Below are positions 7,550 to 15,717 of a stretch of 64,000 nucleotides of DNA, piece by piece. The translations under genes were made by a program, and so were the position numbers. The DNA lies in the NCBI RefSeq assembly GCF_031846305.1, contig NZ_JAVRHY010000003.1, positions 62,001-126,000 of the forward strand, read 5' to 3'. The notes under the pieces were generated by a model. That model saw only the letters and a program-made list of their open reading frames with translations, ran no database searches and was not told the origin of the DNA. The stretch is from Spectribacter acetivorans. GTDB taxonomy: Bacteria > Pseudomonadota > Gammaproteobacteria > Nevskiales > Salinisphaeraceae. How positions within the stretch are numbered: the first letter of the stretch is position 1; each line of letters starts with the position of its first letter.

Positions 7550-8619
7550 TGGCTAATACACCAGCTCGAAATGACGCCGATGTGTTGATCGGCGGCACCC
7601 GCGTACCGCCAGCCTCCCGCACCACCATCGATCTGCCGGTGGCGGATCTCTACACCCACGCCACTCTGACCATGCCGGTGCACGTGATCCGCGGCCGCCG
7701 GGCCGGGCCCACGGTGTGCATCTCCGCGGCGATTCACGGCGACGAACTCAACGGTGTGGAAATCATCCGCCGGCTGCTGCGATTGCCCGCGATGCGCAAT
7801 CTGGCCGGCACGCTGATCGCCGTGCCCATCGTCAATGTGCACGGCTTCCTGAGGCATTCCCGCTATCTGCCGGACCGGCGCGATCTCAACCGCTGCTTTC
7901 CCGGTTCCGAACACGGCTCGGTGGCCGCCCGGCTGGCGCATGTGTTCGTCACCGAGATTCTGGCCCAGGCCGATTACGCCATCGACCTGCACACCGGCGC
8001 GGTGCATCGCCCCAATCTTCCACAGATCCGCGCCAATCTCGACGATGACCAGACCCGGCTGCTGTCGGAGGCATTCGGCTGTCCACTGATGGTCAATGCC
8101 GGACTGCGCGAAGGTTCACTGCGTGAATATGCCGCCAGCCAGGGCGTGCCGATGCTGCTCTACGAGGCGGGCGAGGCGCTGCGTTTCGACGAGTTCTGCA
8201 TCCGCGCCGGCGTGCGCGGGATTACCGGCGTGCTCCGGCAACTGGGCATGCTCGCCCGCCGGGGCCGCCGCAAGCCGCCGGCGCCGCCGGTTATTGCGCT
8301 CGACTCGAACTGGGTGCGGGCGCCGGAGTCCGGGATTCTGCGGTCGCTGGTGGATCTGGGCGCCCGGGTCACCAAGGGCCAGCCCCTGGCGTTGGTCGCC
8401 GATCCGTTCGGCGAACAGGAAGTCGAGGTAGAAGCCGACCACGCCGGCATCGTCATCGGCCGCTCCAATCTGCCGCTGGCCCATGCCGGCGATGCGCTCT
8501 ACCACGTTGCCCGGGTGCAGGGCGCCCGCGCCGTGGCCGATCGGGTCGAGGCCTTCCAGAGCGCTCATGACCCCGACGCCGAAACGGCCGGCGATGCGGA
8601 TGAGCCGCCGATCGTCTAG
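7549..8619 (+). CDS. Succinylglutamate desuccinylase/aspartoacylase (AstE/AspA) family metal hydrolase
   Basis: The 356-residue M14-like zinc hydrolase has the metal motif HGDELNG (His and Glu) near residue 64, a DLNRCFPG substrate block and the third ligand in IDLHTG. A C-terminal beta-rich domain (about residues 255-335) resembles a biotinyl/lipoyl-like fold, as in many AstE-like proteins of unknown substrate. Such enzymes hydrolyse N-acyl amino acids. The position after rimB and rimK suggests it acts on an amide or peptide linked to that module rather than in arginine catabolism, as no ast genes are nearby. The ATG lacks a nearby Shine-Dalgarno; the best one (AGGAAGGAG, about 7491-7500) is some 48 bp upstream across the repeat cluster. 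Confidence 0.85.
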   Translation: MANTPARNDADVLIGGTRVPPASRTTIDLPVADLYTHATLTMPVHVIRGRRAGPTVCISAAIHGDELNGVEIIRRLLRLPAMRNLAGTLIAVPIVNVHGFLRHSRYLPDRRDLNRCFPGSEHGSVAARLAHVFVTEILAQADYAIDLHTGAVHRPNLPQIRANLDDDQTRLLSEAFGCPLMVNAGLREGSLREYAASQGVPMLLYEAGEALRFDEFCIRAGVRGITGVLRQLGMLARRGRRKPPAPPVIALDSNWVRAPESGILRSLVDLGARVTKGQPLALVADPFGEQEVEVEADHAGIVIGRSNLPLAHAGDALYHVARVQGARAVADRVEAFQSAHDPDAETAGDADEPPIV

Positions 8620-8643
8620 ATGTCCGCCCGGATAGACCCGTAG

Positions 8644-8661
8644 GGCGCCTTTCAAGGCGCC
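8644..8661. terminator. Short GC hairpin between convergent genes (possible terminator)
   Basis: GGCGCC (8644-8649) and GGCGCC (8656-8661) form a perfect stem around TTTCAA, in the 65-bp gap where the AstE-like gene and the outer-membrane protein gene converge. No T-tract follows on either strand, so intrinsic termination is only a guess; it could stabilise 3' ends. Confidence 0.35.
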
Positions 8662-8684
8662 GCGCCATCATCGGTATCAGGGGC

Positions 8685-10217
8685 TTAAAAGAACCGCGTC
8701 AACCGAACCTGAAGATAATCATCCCGCCGGAACCCGAAGGCTGGATCGGTGACCGGCAGGTTGGCGAACACCCGGATGGTGGCCGACAGCCGCATCCGGC
8801 TGCCCAGTCGCCGGCTGGCCTCCAGACTGCCCAGTGTGGCCCCGGTTTCCGCATCCACGATCGCGCCGGCCAGCAGGGTGGTGGATGGCAGGTCGTTCAC
8901 CGACAGACGGGTGCCGACGAAGATGTCGTTGTTGAAGGGAGCCGCTCGCTGGGTCCCGAGGGAATCGCGAAACGCCTGGGCCTGATCGATATCCGCGAAT
9001 GCCAGACGTTCGCGCCGGCCCAGCGCCGCGGCGGCCCGGGCCAGATCGGGGTCGATCCGGCCGCGACTGTCGTACAAGTACTCGGCGATCACGCCCAGGT
9101 CCATGCCGGAACCGCCGAGGTCGTAGAAGCTGTACTCGAATCCCCCGACCAGGGCGTGAAAATCCCCGGCCCGCGACCACTCATGGATGGCTTCCAGTTT
9201 CCACAGCGTGCGGCCGCGCTGGCCCTGGATATCCAGCCCGACGCGGTCGATCTGATCGTAGACCGGCACGAACACCGGGTTGTCCACGGTGACCGCCACG
9301 TCGCCGAGGAGCAGATCATCGGCCGGCGGGGCCGGAATGTCGGCCTGCGCGCAATCCACCGTCAGCGGTGGCAGCAGGCCACCCGTGATCGGCAGCAACG
9401 CGACGTCGGCGGTGCAGTCATCGAAGCCGATGTCGAAACGGGGATCGCGCGCGGTGCCGCGGAAATAGGAGACGCCGACGTCCCAGCCACGGAGATTGCG
9501 CCGGTAGCGCAGCGCCAGGTCCACGTGATCGTCGCCGGCGTCACTCTCGAAGCGGGCGGCATCGTCGTCGACCGGCAGCAGCGGTCGCGGGCGGCCGTCG
9601 GTGTCCGGAAACGTGCGCTCGCGAAATCCCGGCAACAGGTAGAAATCGAGTGTCCCGGCGCCGAGGAACAGGCTCAGGTTGACCATCGGCTGGCCCAGGC
9701 GTGCGGTACCGCCCGGATCCTCCACGAAGTCCCGCTGATTGACGATATCGACGATGTTGGCTGATTCCGTCGCGCCCCAGAACACCCGGCCCCAGCCGAT
9801 CCGCCACTCGTGGCTGCGTGCGTTATAGCGGTACAGGGCTTCGCGGACATCGGCGTGGGTGCGGGCCGCGTCATGCTGGTCGACCCGTCCGAACAGTTCC
9901 ACGCTGATGCGCTGATCGCGCTCGTCCCAGTCGAGCACCATCGACGGGTTGAGCGAAGCTGACAGGTTGACCCCGTCGAACTGACGGTCGTCGGCCGGTT
10001 CATCCGGGAAATAGCGGGCCTCGAGGCCGACTTTCGCCGACCAGGCCGGGTGTTGCCACCAGGGCGTCGGGCTTGCCGCGGCGACGGGTTCTGCCCGCTG
10101 CGTGTCCAGGCTGTCTGCCGGGGACGGTGGCGCCCAGCCCACGAGCAACAGCTGGCCCAGCAACAGCGCCGACGCCAGCCCGCGTCGGTGGCGCTCCGGG
10201 CCGTGAGGGGCGATCAC
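8685..10217 (-). CDS. Outer-membrane beta-barrel protein (function unknown)
   Basis: This 510-residue protein begins with a basic then hydrophobic signal peptide (about residues 1-35) and ends RLTRFF; the terminal Phe is the typical BAM-recognition signature of outer-membrane barrels. The body alternates short amphipathic strands and Asp-rich loops (for example WRIGWGRVFWGATES and VDLALRYRRNL). It broadly resembles DUF1302-like or alginate-export-like barrels, but I cannot assign a family firmly. The start overlaps the stop of the upstream gene by 4 bp (ATGA), so it is translationally coupled to the secreted protein at 10214-10918. Substrate or porin function is unknown. Confidence 0.75.
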   Translation of the reverse strand: MIAPHGPERHRRGLASALLLGQLLLVGWAPPSPADSLDTQRAEPVAAASPTPWWQHPAWSAKVGLEARYFPDEPADDRQFDGVNLSASLNPSMVLDWDERDQRISVELFGRVDQHDAARTHADVREALYRYNARSHEWRIGWGRVFWGATESANIVDIVNQRDFVEDPGGTARLGQPMVNLSLFLGAGTLDFYLLPGFRERTFPDTDGRPRPLLPVDDDAARFESDAGDDHVDLALRYRRNLRGWDVGVSYFRGTARDPRFDIGFDDCTADVALLPITGGLLPPLTVDCAQADIPAPPADDLLLGDVAVTVDNPVFVPVYDQIDRVGLDIQGQRGRTLWKLEAIHEWSRAGDFHALVGGFEYSFYDLGGSGMDLGVIAEYLYDSRGRIDPDLARAAAALGRRERLAFADIDQAQAFRDSLGTQRAAPFNNDIFVGTRLSVNDLPSTTLLAGAIVDAETGATLGSLEASRRLGSRMRLSATIRVFANLPVTDPAFGFRRDDYLQVRLTRFF

Positions 10218-10918
10218 TGCGAGGGCTGCATGCCCTTCATCATGTCCTGCAGGTTCATGGGCTTGGCGGGCAGTTCGAACGTGTCGGCGGATGGCGTTTC
10301 ATCGGAAATCTCCGCCAGACGGAACTGGTTCTCGAAACGCAGGACACCCAGGCCCTCCGCGGCGAGCTTCTCGCTGATGGCATCGCCGGCCGGCTTGTTG
10401 TTGCCGATTGCGGCCATGGCCTCGATGAAGCCGCCGAAGGCCTGGCTCATTTCCACCACCGTGCCATTGTCACTGAGCACGGCATCGCCGCTGTGGCTGG
10501 TGCCGTCGGCGTCGGTCCAGGTGACGGTGTAAGTTTCGCCTTCGATGCCGGCAATGGTCTCGCGCTTGCCGGTGGCATCGATGTCGCTGACCGCGGTGGC
10601 ACGGCTGATGGCCGAGGTACCACCCATGTCGGGGCTGCCCATGCCGCCGGGGCCGCCGCCCGGCATGTTCGAAATCGACGCCAGGTCCATCACGATGGTC
10701 CGGCCGCCGGTGGACATCACGGTGTAGGCCTTGCCGCCGCGCAGCAGCATGTAGGCCGGCTGGTTCGGCGGATCGATGCGGACGTTGTCCGCGTCCTGCC
10801 AGCGCATTGTCATGTTGCCACCGGCGGCGTTGTCGCCGGTGACTTCGACCGTTGCCGTGCCGCCTGCGGCCGCGGCCGTGGAGAAGGCGAGCAGAACCAG
10901 GGCGCTGAATCGGGGCAT
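10214..10918 (-). CDS. Secreted DUF4412-like protein
   Basis: The 234-residue protein has a short signal peptide (MPRFSALVLLAFSTAAAAG) and a beta-rich body that recalls DUF4412 and LolA-like lipid-carrier folds: WQDADNVRID, YMLLRGGKAYTV, GIEGETYTVTW. A Gly/Met-rich loop (GGGPGGMGSPDMGG) sits mid-protein. I start at the ATG at 10918, which has a strong ribosome site (GGGAGGCACC); the longer upstream in-frame opening has no such support. It overlaps the barrel-protein start, suggesting a periplasmic partner for that outer-membrane protein. The fold comparison is tentative. Confidence 0.7.
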   Translation of the reverse strand: MPRFSALVLLAFSTAAAAGGTATVEVTGDNAAGGNMTMRWQDADNVRIDPPNQPAYMLLRGGKAYTVMSTGGRTIVMDLASISNMPGGGPGGMGSPDMGGTSAISRATAVSDIDATGKRETIAGIEGETYTVTWTDADGTSHSGDAVLSDNGTVVEMSQAFGGFIEAMAAIGNNKPAGDAISEKLAAEGLGVLRFENQFRLAEISDETPSADTFELPAKPMNLQDMMKGMQPSQ

Positions 10919-10952
10919 GGTGCCTCCCAGGGTAGGTAGGGCCGTGGCCCGC

Positions 10953-11210
10953 TTAATCGAAGAGACCGTCGAGCAGGCCGTCCACGGCCTCGTCGGTCTC
11001 GCGGTTGAGTCGGTCGTTGACCCGGCGTTCCTGGCGCTGCGTCTGTTCGCCGACAACGCCGTCGGATCGTCGGTCGCGATCAGTGCGTTCGGCATCCGCG
11101 CCGGATGACCGGCGGTCCTCGGCTTCCTGAAAGATCGGATCCTTCGCCGCGGCAAGCGTGGTGGTACCGGCTATCGCGATGCCGGCCAGGGAAATCAGAA
11201 GCGGTTTCAT
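10953..11210 (-). CDS. Small secreted highly charged protein, unknown
   Basis: The 85-residue product has a clear signal peptide, MKPLLISLAGIAIAGTTTLA, then a mature part made almost entirely of Arg, Asp, Glu and Gln (QRQERRVNDRLNRETDEA) that is probably helical or disordered. The ATG at 11210 is preceded by GGAGAACGCC. It lies 34 bp upstream of the secreted gene at 10918 on the same strand and is probably the first gene of that envelope operon. No family is recognised. It could be a periplasmic acid/osmotic-stress or membrane-associated peptide, but that is speculation. Confidence 0.7.
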   Translation of the reverse strand: MKPLLISLAGIAIAGTTTLAAAKDPIFQEAEDRRSSGADAERTDRDRRSDGVVGEQTQRQERRVNDRLNRETDEAVDGLLDGLFD

Positions 11211-11287
11211 GGCGTTCTCCGTCTCCGGCCCGCATTCATATTGCCTTGACTGCGGCATGCGGCGAAAGAGGCGACCGTCGGAGCGGC

Positions 11288-12256
11288 TCAGGCGCCTGAA
11301 CGGGCCCCGGCAATCATCGCCATCACCGCCATGCGTACGGCAATGCCGTTGCGCACCTGCTCCAGGACCACCGACTGCGGCCCGTAGGCGATGTCCGGGT
11401 CGATCTCCACCCCGCGATTGATCGGGCCCGGGTGCAGGATCAGGGCATCGGGCTTCAGGCTGACCAGGTTATCCGCGGTCAGGCCGAAGTCGCGCCGGTA
11501 ATCAGCTGGGGAAATATCGAGCGCCTGCTGCATGCGTTCGTGCTGAATGCGCAGTGCGATGACCACGTCGGCATCGTCGAGCCCGTCGGCCAGTGTGGCG
11601 CAGGGGTGTACGCCGAGCGTGGCGGCGTTATCGGGCAGCAGTGGTGCCGGGGCCACCACGCGGATATCGGTGACTCCCAGGGTGCGCAGGGCGGCAATGT
11701 CGGAGTGCGCCACGCGCGAGTGGCGGATGTCGCCGACGATGGCCACCCGCAGCCCGGTGAAATCCGGTTTGTGGCGGCGGATGGTGAACATGTCCAGCAG
11801 CGCCTGGGTGGGATGGGCATGACTGCCGTCCCCGGCGTTGAGCACGGCGACATCGGGCGCGGCATTGTCGGCGAAATAGGCGGCGGCGCCATTGTCCGGG
11901 TGGCGGATCACGAAAATGTTGGCGCCCATGGCCTGCATCGTGAACAGGGTGTCCAGGTCGTGTTCGCCCTTGGTCTTGGATGAATGTTCCATCTGCAGGG
12001 TGAGCACGTCCGCCGACAGCCGCTTTGCTGCCAGTTCGAACGTGGTGCGGGTGCGCGTGGAGGGTTCGAAGAACAGGTTGACCACGGTAGCGCCGCGCAG
12101 CAGCGGCACCTTGCGGGGTGGTGCGCCGGGATCGGGCAGGAAGGTGGCGGTGCGGTCGAGAATCTCCCGGATCAGGTCCGCGGGCAGGCCGTCCACCGTC
12201 AGCAGGTGCCGCAAGCTGCCCTGCGCATCCACCTGGGGTACCGACGGGGTGTTCAT
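11288..12256 (-). CDS. pyrB: Aspartate carbamoyltransferase catalytic chain PyrB
   Basis: The 322-residue enzyme condenses carbamoyl phosphate and aspartate, the committed step of pyrimidine synthesis. The carbamoyl-phosphate signature FFEPSTRTRTTFE is at residues 62-74, with the HPDNGAA segment mid-protein and LHPGPINRG near 275. The start overlaps the pyrR stop by 4 bp. Pseudomonas-type loci often place a dihydroorotase-like pyrC' directly after pyrB, needed for the ATCase holoenzyme; here none follows and an unrelated secreted gene comes next. Regulatory pyrI is also absent. Confidence 0.97.
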   Translation of the reverse strand: MNTPSVPQVDAQGSLRHLLTVDGLPADLIREILDRTATFLPDPGAPPRKVPLLRGATVVNLFFEPSTRTRTTFELAAKRLSADVLTLQMEHSSKTKGEHDLDTLFTMQAMGANIFVIRHPDNGAAAYFADNAAPDVAVLNAGDGSHAHPTQALLDMFTIRRHKPDFTGLRVAIVGDIRHSRVAHSDIAALRTLGVTDIRVVAPAPLLPDNAATLGVHPCATLADGLDDADVVIALRIQHERMQQALDISPADYRRDFGLTADNLVSLKPDALILHPGPINRGVEIDPDIAYGPQSVVLEQVRNGIAVRMAVMAMIAGARSGA

Positions 12257-12741
12257 CGCAGTACCAGGGTCAGCGGATCCGGCCCTTCCAGCTTGATCTG
12301 TTGCTCGGCGGGGACGTCGCGTTCCAGCCCGACGTAATCGGCCGCCACCGGCAGTTCGCGGCCGCTGCGGTCGACCAGCACCGCCAGCCGGATCGCGGCG
12401 GGCCGGCCGAAGTCGAACAGTTCGTTCATCGCCGCGCGCACGGTGCGGCCGGTGTGCAGCACGTCATCCACCAGCAGCAGGGTGCGTCCCTCGACATCCT
12501 CTTGCATATCCGAGGCGCCGACCTGTGGGTGCAGGCCGATACGCGCGAAGTCATCGCGGTGAAAGCTGATATTGAGCTGCGACAACGGCGCCTGCGGCCA
12601 CAGCCGGTCACGCAGGGCCTGCGCCAGCCAGACCCCGCCGGTGTGAATGCCCACCAGCACCGGCGGTGTGGACAGGTCCGCCGAGATCGCCCGGCATAGC
12701 CGGTCGATGCCCTCGGCGACCTGGGGGTCGGCGGGGCTCAT
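12253..12741 (-). CDS. pyrR: PyrR-type uracil phosphoribosyltransferase/regulator
   Basis: The 162-residue type I phosphoribosyltransferase has the PRPP-binding signature LLLVDDVLHTGRTVRAA. PyrR proteins convert uracil to UMP and in some bacteria bind pyr mRNA; in Pseudomonas relatives the regulatory role is uncertain. The ATG at 12741 overlaps the ruvX stop (ATGA), and a long in-frame upstream opening up to 13017 is simply ruvX read in another frame. The gene lies between ruvX and pyrB in a tightly packed leftward operon. I see no attenuator in the few bases between genes. Confidence 0.93.
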   Translation of the reverse strand: MSPADPQVAEGIDRLCRAISADLSTPPVLVGIHTGGVWLAQALRDRLWPQAPLSQLNISFHRDDFARIGLHPQVGASDMQEDVEGRTLLLVDDVLHTGRTVRAAMNELFDFGRPAAIRLAVLVDRSGRELPVAADYVGLERDVPAEQQIKLEGPDPLTLVLR

Positions 12742-13178
12742 GCAGTGTTCTCGGCCAGCCAGGTTTCCAGAATCACCTGTGCCGCCATGGCGTCGGAATC
12801 CCCCTTGCGCAGCCGCCTGCGGCGGGCGCCGGTGGACCGGGCGGTACGCAGCCGGGCCTCGGCCTCGGTGGAGGAAAAACGTTCGTCGGTGGCGTGAACC
12901 GGCAGGTCGAAATGCTTGCCCAGCGACGCCATGAAATCGCGGGCGTGACCGGTAATCGGTTGTTCGCGGCCGTCTTCCATCAGCGGCAGGCCCACCACCA
13001 GTGCGTTCGGCCGCCATTCGGCCACCAGCCGCGTGATGGCCTGCCAGTCCGGACCGTCCTGATGGTGCAGGGTGGTCAGTGCCTGGGCCTGACCGGAAAA
13101 CGAACTACCCACGGCCACGCCGATGCGACGGGTGCCGAAATCGAAGCCGAGGACCACATCGCCGCTACCCTCAGGCAT
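12738..13178 (-). CDS. ruvX: Holliday junction resolvase-like RuvX/YqgF
   Basis: The 146-residue RNase H-fold protein starts near the diagnostic GFDFGTRRIGVAVG, with the second motif ALVVGLPLMEDG and the third in ATDERFSSTEAEARL. The family is essential in many bacteria and is linked to 16S rRNA 5'-end maturation. I use the ATG at 13178; the longer frame to 13346 lies wholly within algH. Start and upstream algH stop overlap by 8 bp (ATGCCTGA), and its stop overlaps pyrR by 4 bp. Confidence 0.94.
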   Translation of the reverse strand: MPEGSGDVVLGFDFGTRRIGVAVGSSFSGQAQALTTLHHQDGPDWQAITRLVAEWRPNALVVGLPLMEDGREQPITGHARDFMASLGKHFDLPVHATDERFSSTEAEARLRTARSTGARRRRLRKGDSDAMAAQVILETWLAENTA

Positions 13179-13728
13179 GCCCGGAATGACCCGACAACAG
13201 CGCCGGGTCCACCCCGAGCAGGCGCGCGGCGGCCGACCAGCGGTCGGTGGCCGGGGTGCCGAAGATGATGGCGGTATCGGCCGGCGTGTTGAGCCAGCTG
13301 TTGTGCAGGATTTCCTGCTCCAGCTGGCCGCCGCCCCAGCCGGCATAGCCCACCGTCACCAGGTATTCATCCGGACCCCGGCCCTGGCCGATGGCCTCCA
13401 GGATGTCCTTGGAGGTGGTCACGGAAATCACGTTGTCGATGGTGAGCGTTGCTTCCCAGTCGCCGCCCGGCGGGTGCAGCACGAACCCCCGTTCCGGCTG
13501 GACCGGGCCGCCCCAGAAGACCGGTCCGGGGTCGGTCAGGCCCTCGTGATCGATGCCCATGTGGCCGAGCATGTCGCCCAGGTCCAGATCGGTGGGGCGG
13601 TTGATGACCAGCCCCATGGCGCCGTCGTCGTTGTGTTCGCACAGGAAGGTCACGGTGTGATCGAAGTCGCCCCCGACCACGTTCGGCATGGCCACCAGGA
13701 ACTGACTGTTGAGGTAGCTGCTGCTCAT
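13171..13728 (-). CDS. algH: YqgE/AlgH family protein
   Basis: This 185-residue UPF0301 protein starts MSSSYLNSQFLVAMPNV and contains the family blocks GAMGLVINRPTDLDL, VFWGGPVQPERGFVLH and VGYAGWGGGQLEQEI. AlgH was named as a positive factor for alginate and virulence genes in Pseudomonas, but its molecular activity is unsettled. The yqgE-yqgF (algH-ruvX) pairing is very widely conserved. It overlaps ruvX by 8 bp, and a 48-bp gap separates it from the upstream TonB-like gene. Confidence 0.95.
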   Translation of the reverse strand: MSSSYLNSQFLVAMPNVVGGDFDHTVTFLCEHNDDGAMGLVINRPTDLDLGDMLGHMGIDHEGLTDPGPVFWGGPVQPERGFVLHPPGGDWEATLTIDNVISVTTSKDILEAIGQGRGPDEYLVTVGYAGWGGGQLEQEILHNSWLNTPADTAIIFGTPATDRWSAAARLLGVDPALLSGHSGHA

Positions 13729-13776
13729 GCCGGCATTATCGGTAACCGACGAGCTTCACCGCAACAGCGCGGGCAG

Positions 13777-14550
13777 TCATTCGGCGTCCGCCGGGGCAAG
13801 AAACCGCCAGACGTAGGCAAAGCGCAGGCCCTCCTCACGCTGGCCGGCAGTGGCGGCCGGGGGTGGTTCGAACGGGGCGGCGGCCTCGAGTATCTGCAGT
13901 GCCGCGGCGTCCAGGGCCGAATCCCCGGAGCTCTGCCGGATGCGGGCATCGCGCAGCGCCCCGTCCGGCGCCAGCCAGACCTCCATGGTAAGCGCGGCGT
14001 CCCGGCGGCGACGTGCCTCCGGCGGAAAACGGGCGCTGCCGCGGGCCTCGATGCGCTGTTTCCATGTGGCCAGGTAGCTGGCGCGGGCGTCCGCTCGGGC
14101 GGTACGCACCTGCGAGTCCGGCGATCGGCTCGGTTCGTTCCGGCCGGCCCGGGCGGCGCTGCCCTGCTGCAGCTCGCCGGCGGTCGCCGCGCTGCCGGCG
14201 CCGGTTGCGGATCGGGTCAGCACCGGGGTGGCGCGTTCCCGTTCGCGGCCGGCCGTGCGGTCCGCCCCCTCGCGGTCGCCCCGGTCATGACCGGCCGACT
14301 GCGCTGCGGGCTGGCGGGATTGCCGATCACGCCCGCGCTGGTCGGTTTCGGCGCGGGTGTCGGCGGGTAATGCCGCGGTGGTGGGAGCAACGCTCAGGGT
14401 TACCGTCAGCGTCCGGGTGCGCCGATCCGGTTCCGGCAGGCCGACCGCGAACAGGATCAGCCCGTGTACCACCACGGCCAGGCCCAGCGCCGGCAGCAGG
14501 CCCGGGCGCGCGCGGGCGGAGGCGTCAGGTGATGCGGTCGGCCACCGCAT
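13777..14550 (-). CDS. TonB-family energy transducer (TonB3-like position)
   Basis: The product of about 257 residues has one N-terminal membrane anchor (LLPALGLAVVVHGLILFAVG), a long Arg/Glu/Ala-rich periplasmic linker rather than the usual Pro-Lys linker, and a C-terminal TonB_C domain (YLATWKQRIE ... RFPPEARRRRDAALTMEVWLAPDG). I start at the ATG at 14550, which overlaps the 3' end of gshB by 26 bp; a start 16 codons earlier is also possible. Its place between algH and gshB equals that of tonB3 in P. aeruginosa, a gene implicated in twitching motility. No ExbB/ExbD genes are near. Confidence 0.83.
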   Translation of the reverse strand: MRWPTASPDASARARPGLLPALGLAVVVHGLILFAVGLPEPDRRTRTLTVTLSVAPTTAALPADTRAETDQRGRDRQSRQPAAQSAGHDRGDREGADRTAGRERERATPVLTRSATGAGSAATAGELQQGSAARAGRNEPSRSPDSQVRTARADARASYLATWKQRIEARGSARFPPEARRRRDAALTMEVWLAPDGALRDARIRQSSGDSALDAAALQILEAAAPFEPPPAATAGQREEGLRFAYVWRFLAPADAE

Positions 14551-15472
14551 CCAGCAGTTGCCCGGCAATATTGATTTTGTAGAGGCCCTGCAGTTCACGC
14601 ATGCAGGTGGGGCTGGTGACGTTGATCTCGGTGAGCCGGTCGCCGATTACGTCGAGACCGGCGAACAGCAGGCCCCGCTCGCGCAGCATCGGCGCCACCG
14701 CGGCACAGATCGCGCGTTCGCCGTCGGTCAGAGGCATGCCTTCACCGCGCCCGCCGGCGGCGAGGTTGCCGCGGGATTCCCCGGCGGCAGGTATGCGGGC
14801 CAGGCTGTAGGGGACCGGCTCGCCGTCAATCACCAGAATGCGCTTGTCGCCGGCGCTGATCGCCGGCAGGTAGGCCTGGGCCATGGCGAAGCGGGTGCCG
14901 TGTTCGGTGAGTACCTCGAGAATCACGCTCAGATTGGGGTCGCCGCGCCCGACCCGGAAGATGCGCGAACCGCCCATGCCGTCAAGCGGTTTGAGCACGA
15001 TCTCCCCCTGCGCCTCCAGGAACTGGCGCACGGCGGCGGCCGATCGCGTGACGATGGTCGGCGCGCATAGCTCCGGGAAGGCGGTGATCGCCATCTTCTC
15101 GTTGACATCGCGCAGGGCCGAGGGCCGGTTCACGATCAGGCAGCCGGCGGCCTGCGCCCGCTCGAGAATGTAGGTGGCGTAGATGTATTCGGTGTCGAAG
15201 GGCGGGTCCTTGCGCATCAGGATGGCGTCGAGCTCGCCCAGCGGCAGGGTGGTTGCCTCGCCCAGATGGTGCCAGTCGTGATTGTCATCACGCACGGTCA
15301 GGGCGTGCCCGTGGCCGTAGGCCACGCCCTCCTGAATGAACAGGTCCGCCAGCGTCATGTAGTGGATCGGCCAGCCGCGGGACTGCGCCTCCAGCAGCAG
15401 CGCCAGTGTGGTGTCCTTGTACGGGGTGATCGAGTCGATCGGGTCCATCACCACACCCAGTCGCAACGTCAT
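14525..15472 (-). CDS. gshB: Glutathione synthetase GshB
   Basis: The 315-residue ATP-grasp enzyme joins gamma-glutamylcysteine and glycine. It starts MTLRLGVVMDPIDSITPYKD, the canonical N-terminus. Also visible are LMRKDPPFDTEYIYATYIL, VLKPLDGMGGSRIFR (ATP-grasp lid) and the metal-binding EINVTSPTCMRELQ. The ATG at 15472 is preceded by GAGGGACAGGACA, supporting it over the start 11 codons upstream. The gene is divergent from the pil-chp operon across a 245-bp region holding an inverted repeat. Confidence 0.96.
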   Translation of the reverse strand: MTLRLGVVMDPIDSITPYKDTTLALLLEAQSRGWPIHYMTLADLFIQEGVAYGHGHALTVRDDNHDWHHLGEATTLPLGELDAILMRKDPPFDTEYIYATYILERAQAAGCLIVNRPSALRDVNEKMAITAFPELCAPTIVTRSAAAVRQFLEAQGEIVLKPLDGMGGSRIFRVGRGDPNLSVILEVLTEHGTRFAMAQAYLPAISAGDKRILVIDGEPVPYSLARIPAAGESRGNLAAGGRGEGMPLTDGERAICAAVAPMLRERGLLFAGLDVIGDRLTEINVTSPTCMRELQGLYKINIAGQLLDAVADRIT

Positions 15473-15505
15473 TGTCCTGTCCCTCGCGCCGGCCATTATC
15501 GCCAT

Positions 15506-15529
15506 CGATAACGGCAGTTCCGGTTATCG
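15506..15529. promoter_or_regulatory. Inverted repeat in the gshB/pilG divergent intergenic region
   Basis: CGATAAC (15506-15512) and GTTATCG (15523-15529) form a 7-bp inverted repeat about 34 bp upstream of the gshB start and roughly 190 bp upstream of pilG. Placement in a divergent promoter region suits an operator or a gshB leader hairpin. No matching regulator is recognised, and no convincing -35/-10 pair was found for either gene. Confidence 0.4.
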
Positions 15530-15717
15530 GCCGTCATGGTAGCGCAACCACCCCGAGCGCCACGGGGCCGGCAGCGGCCGGGCCCGGTTGCTAGGCCCCC
15601 GGTCCGCGAATGTGCTACTAATTCACGCATGTTCGGGTGTCGCGTGACGGTGCCTGGAAGTCCGGTGTCCATACGAGGTAGCGACCGGTGGTAGCAGTGC
15701 AGGGGGCAACCAGGGAC

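Noticed and set aside
8644..8661. Treating the GGCGCC hairpin as a definite intrinsic terminator
   Set aside because: There is no T-tract on either strand and the stem is only six base pairs, so only a low-confidence entry is kept.
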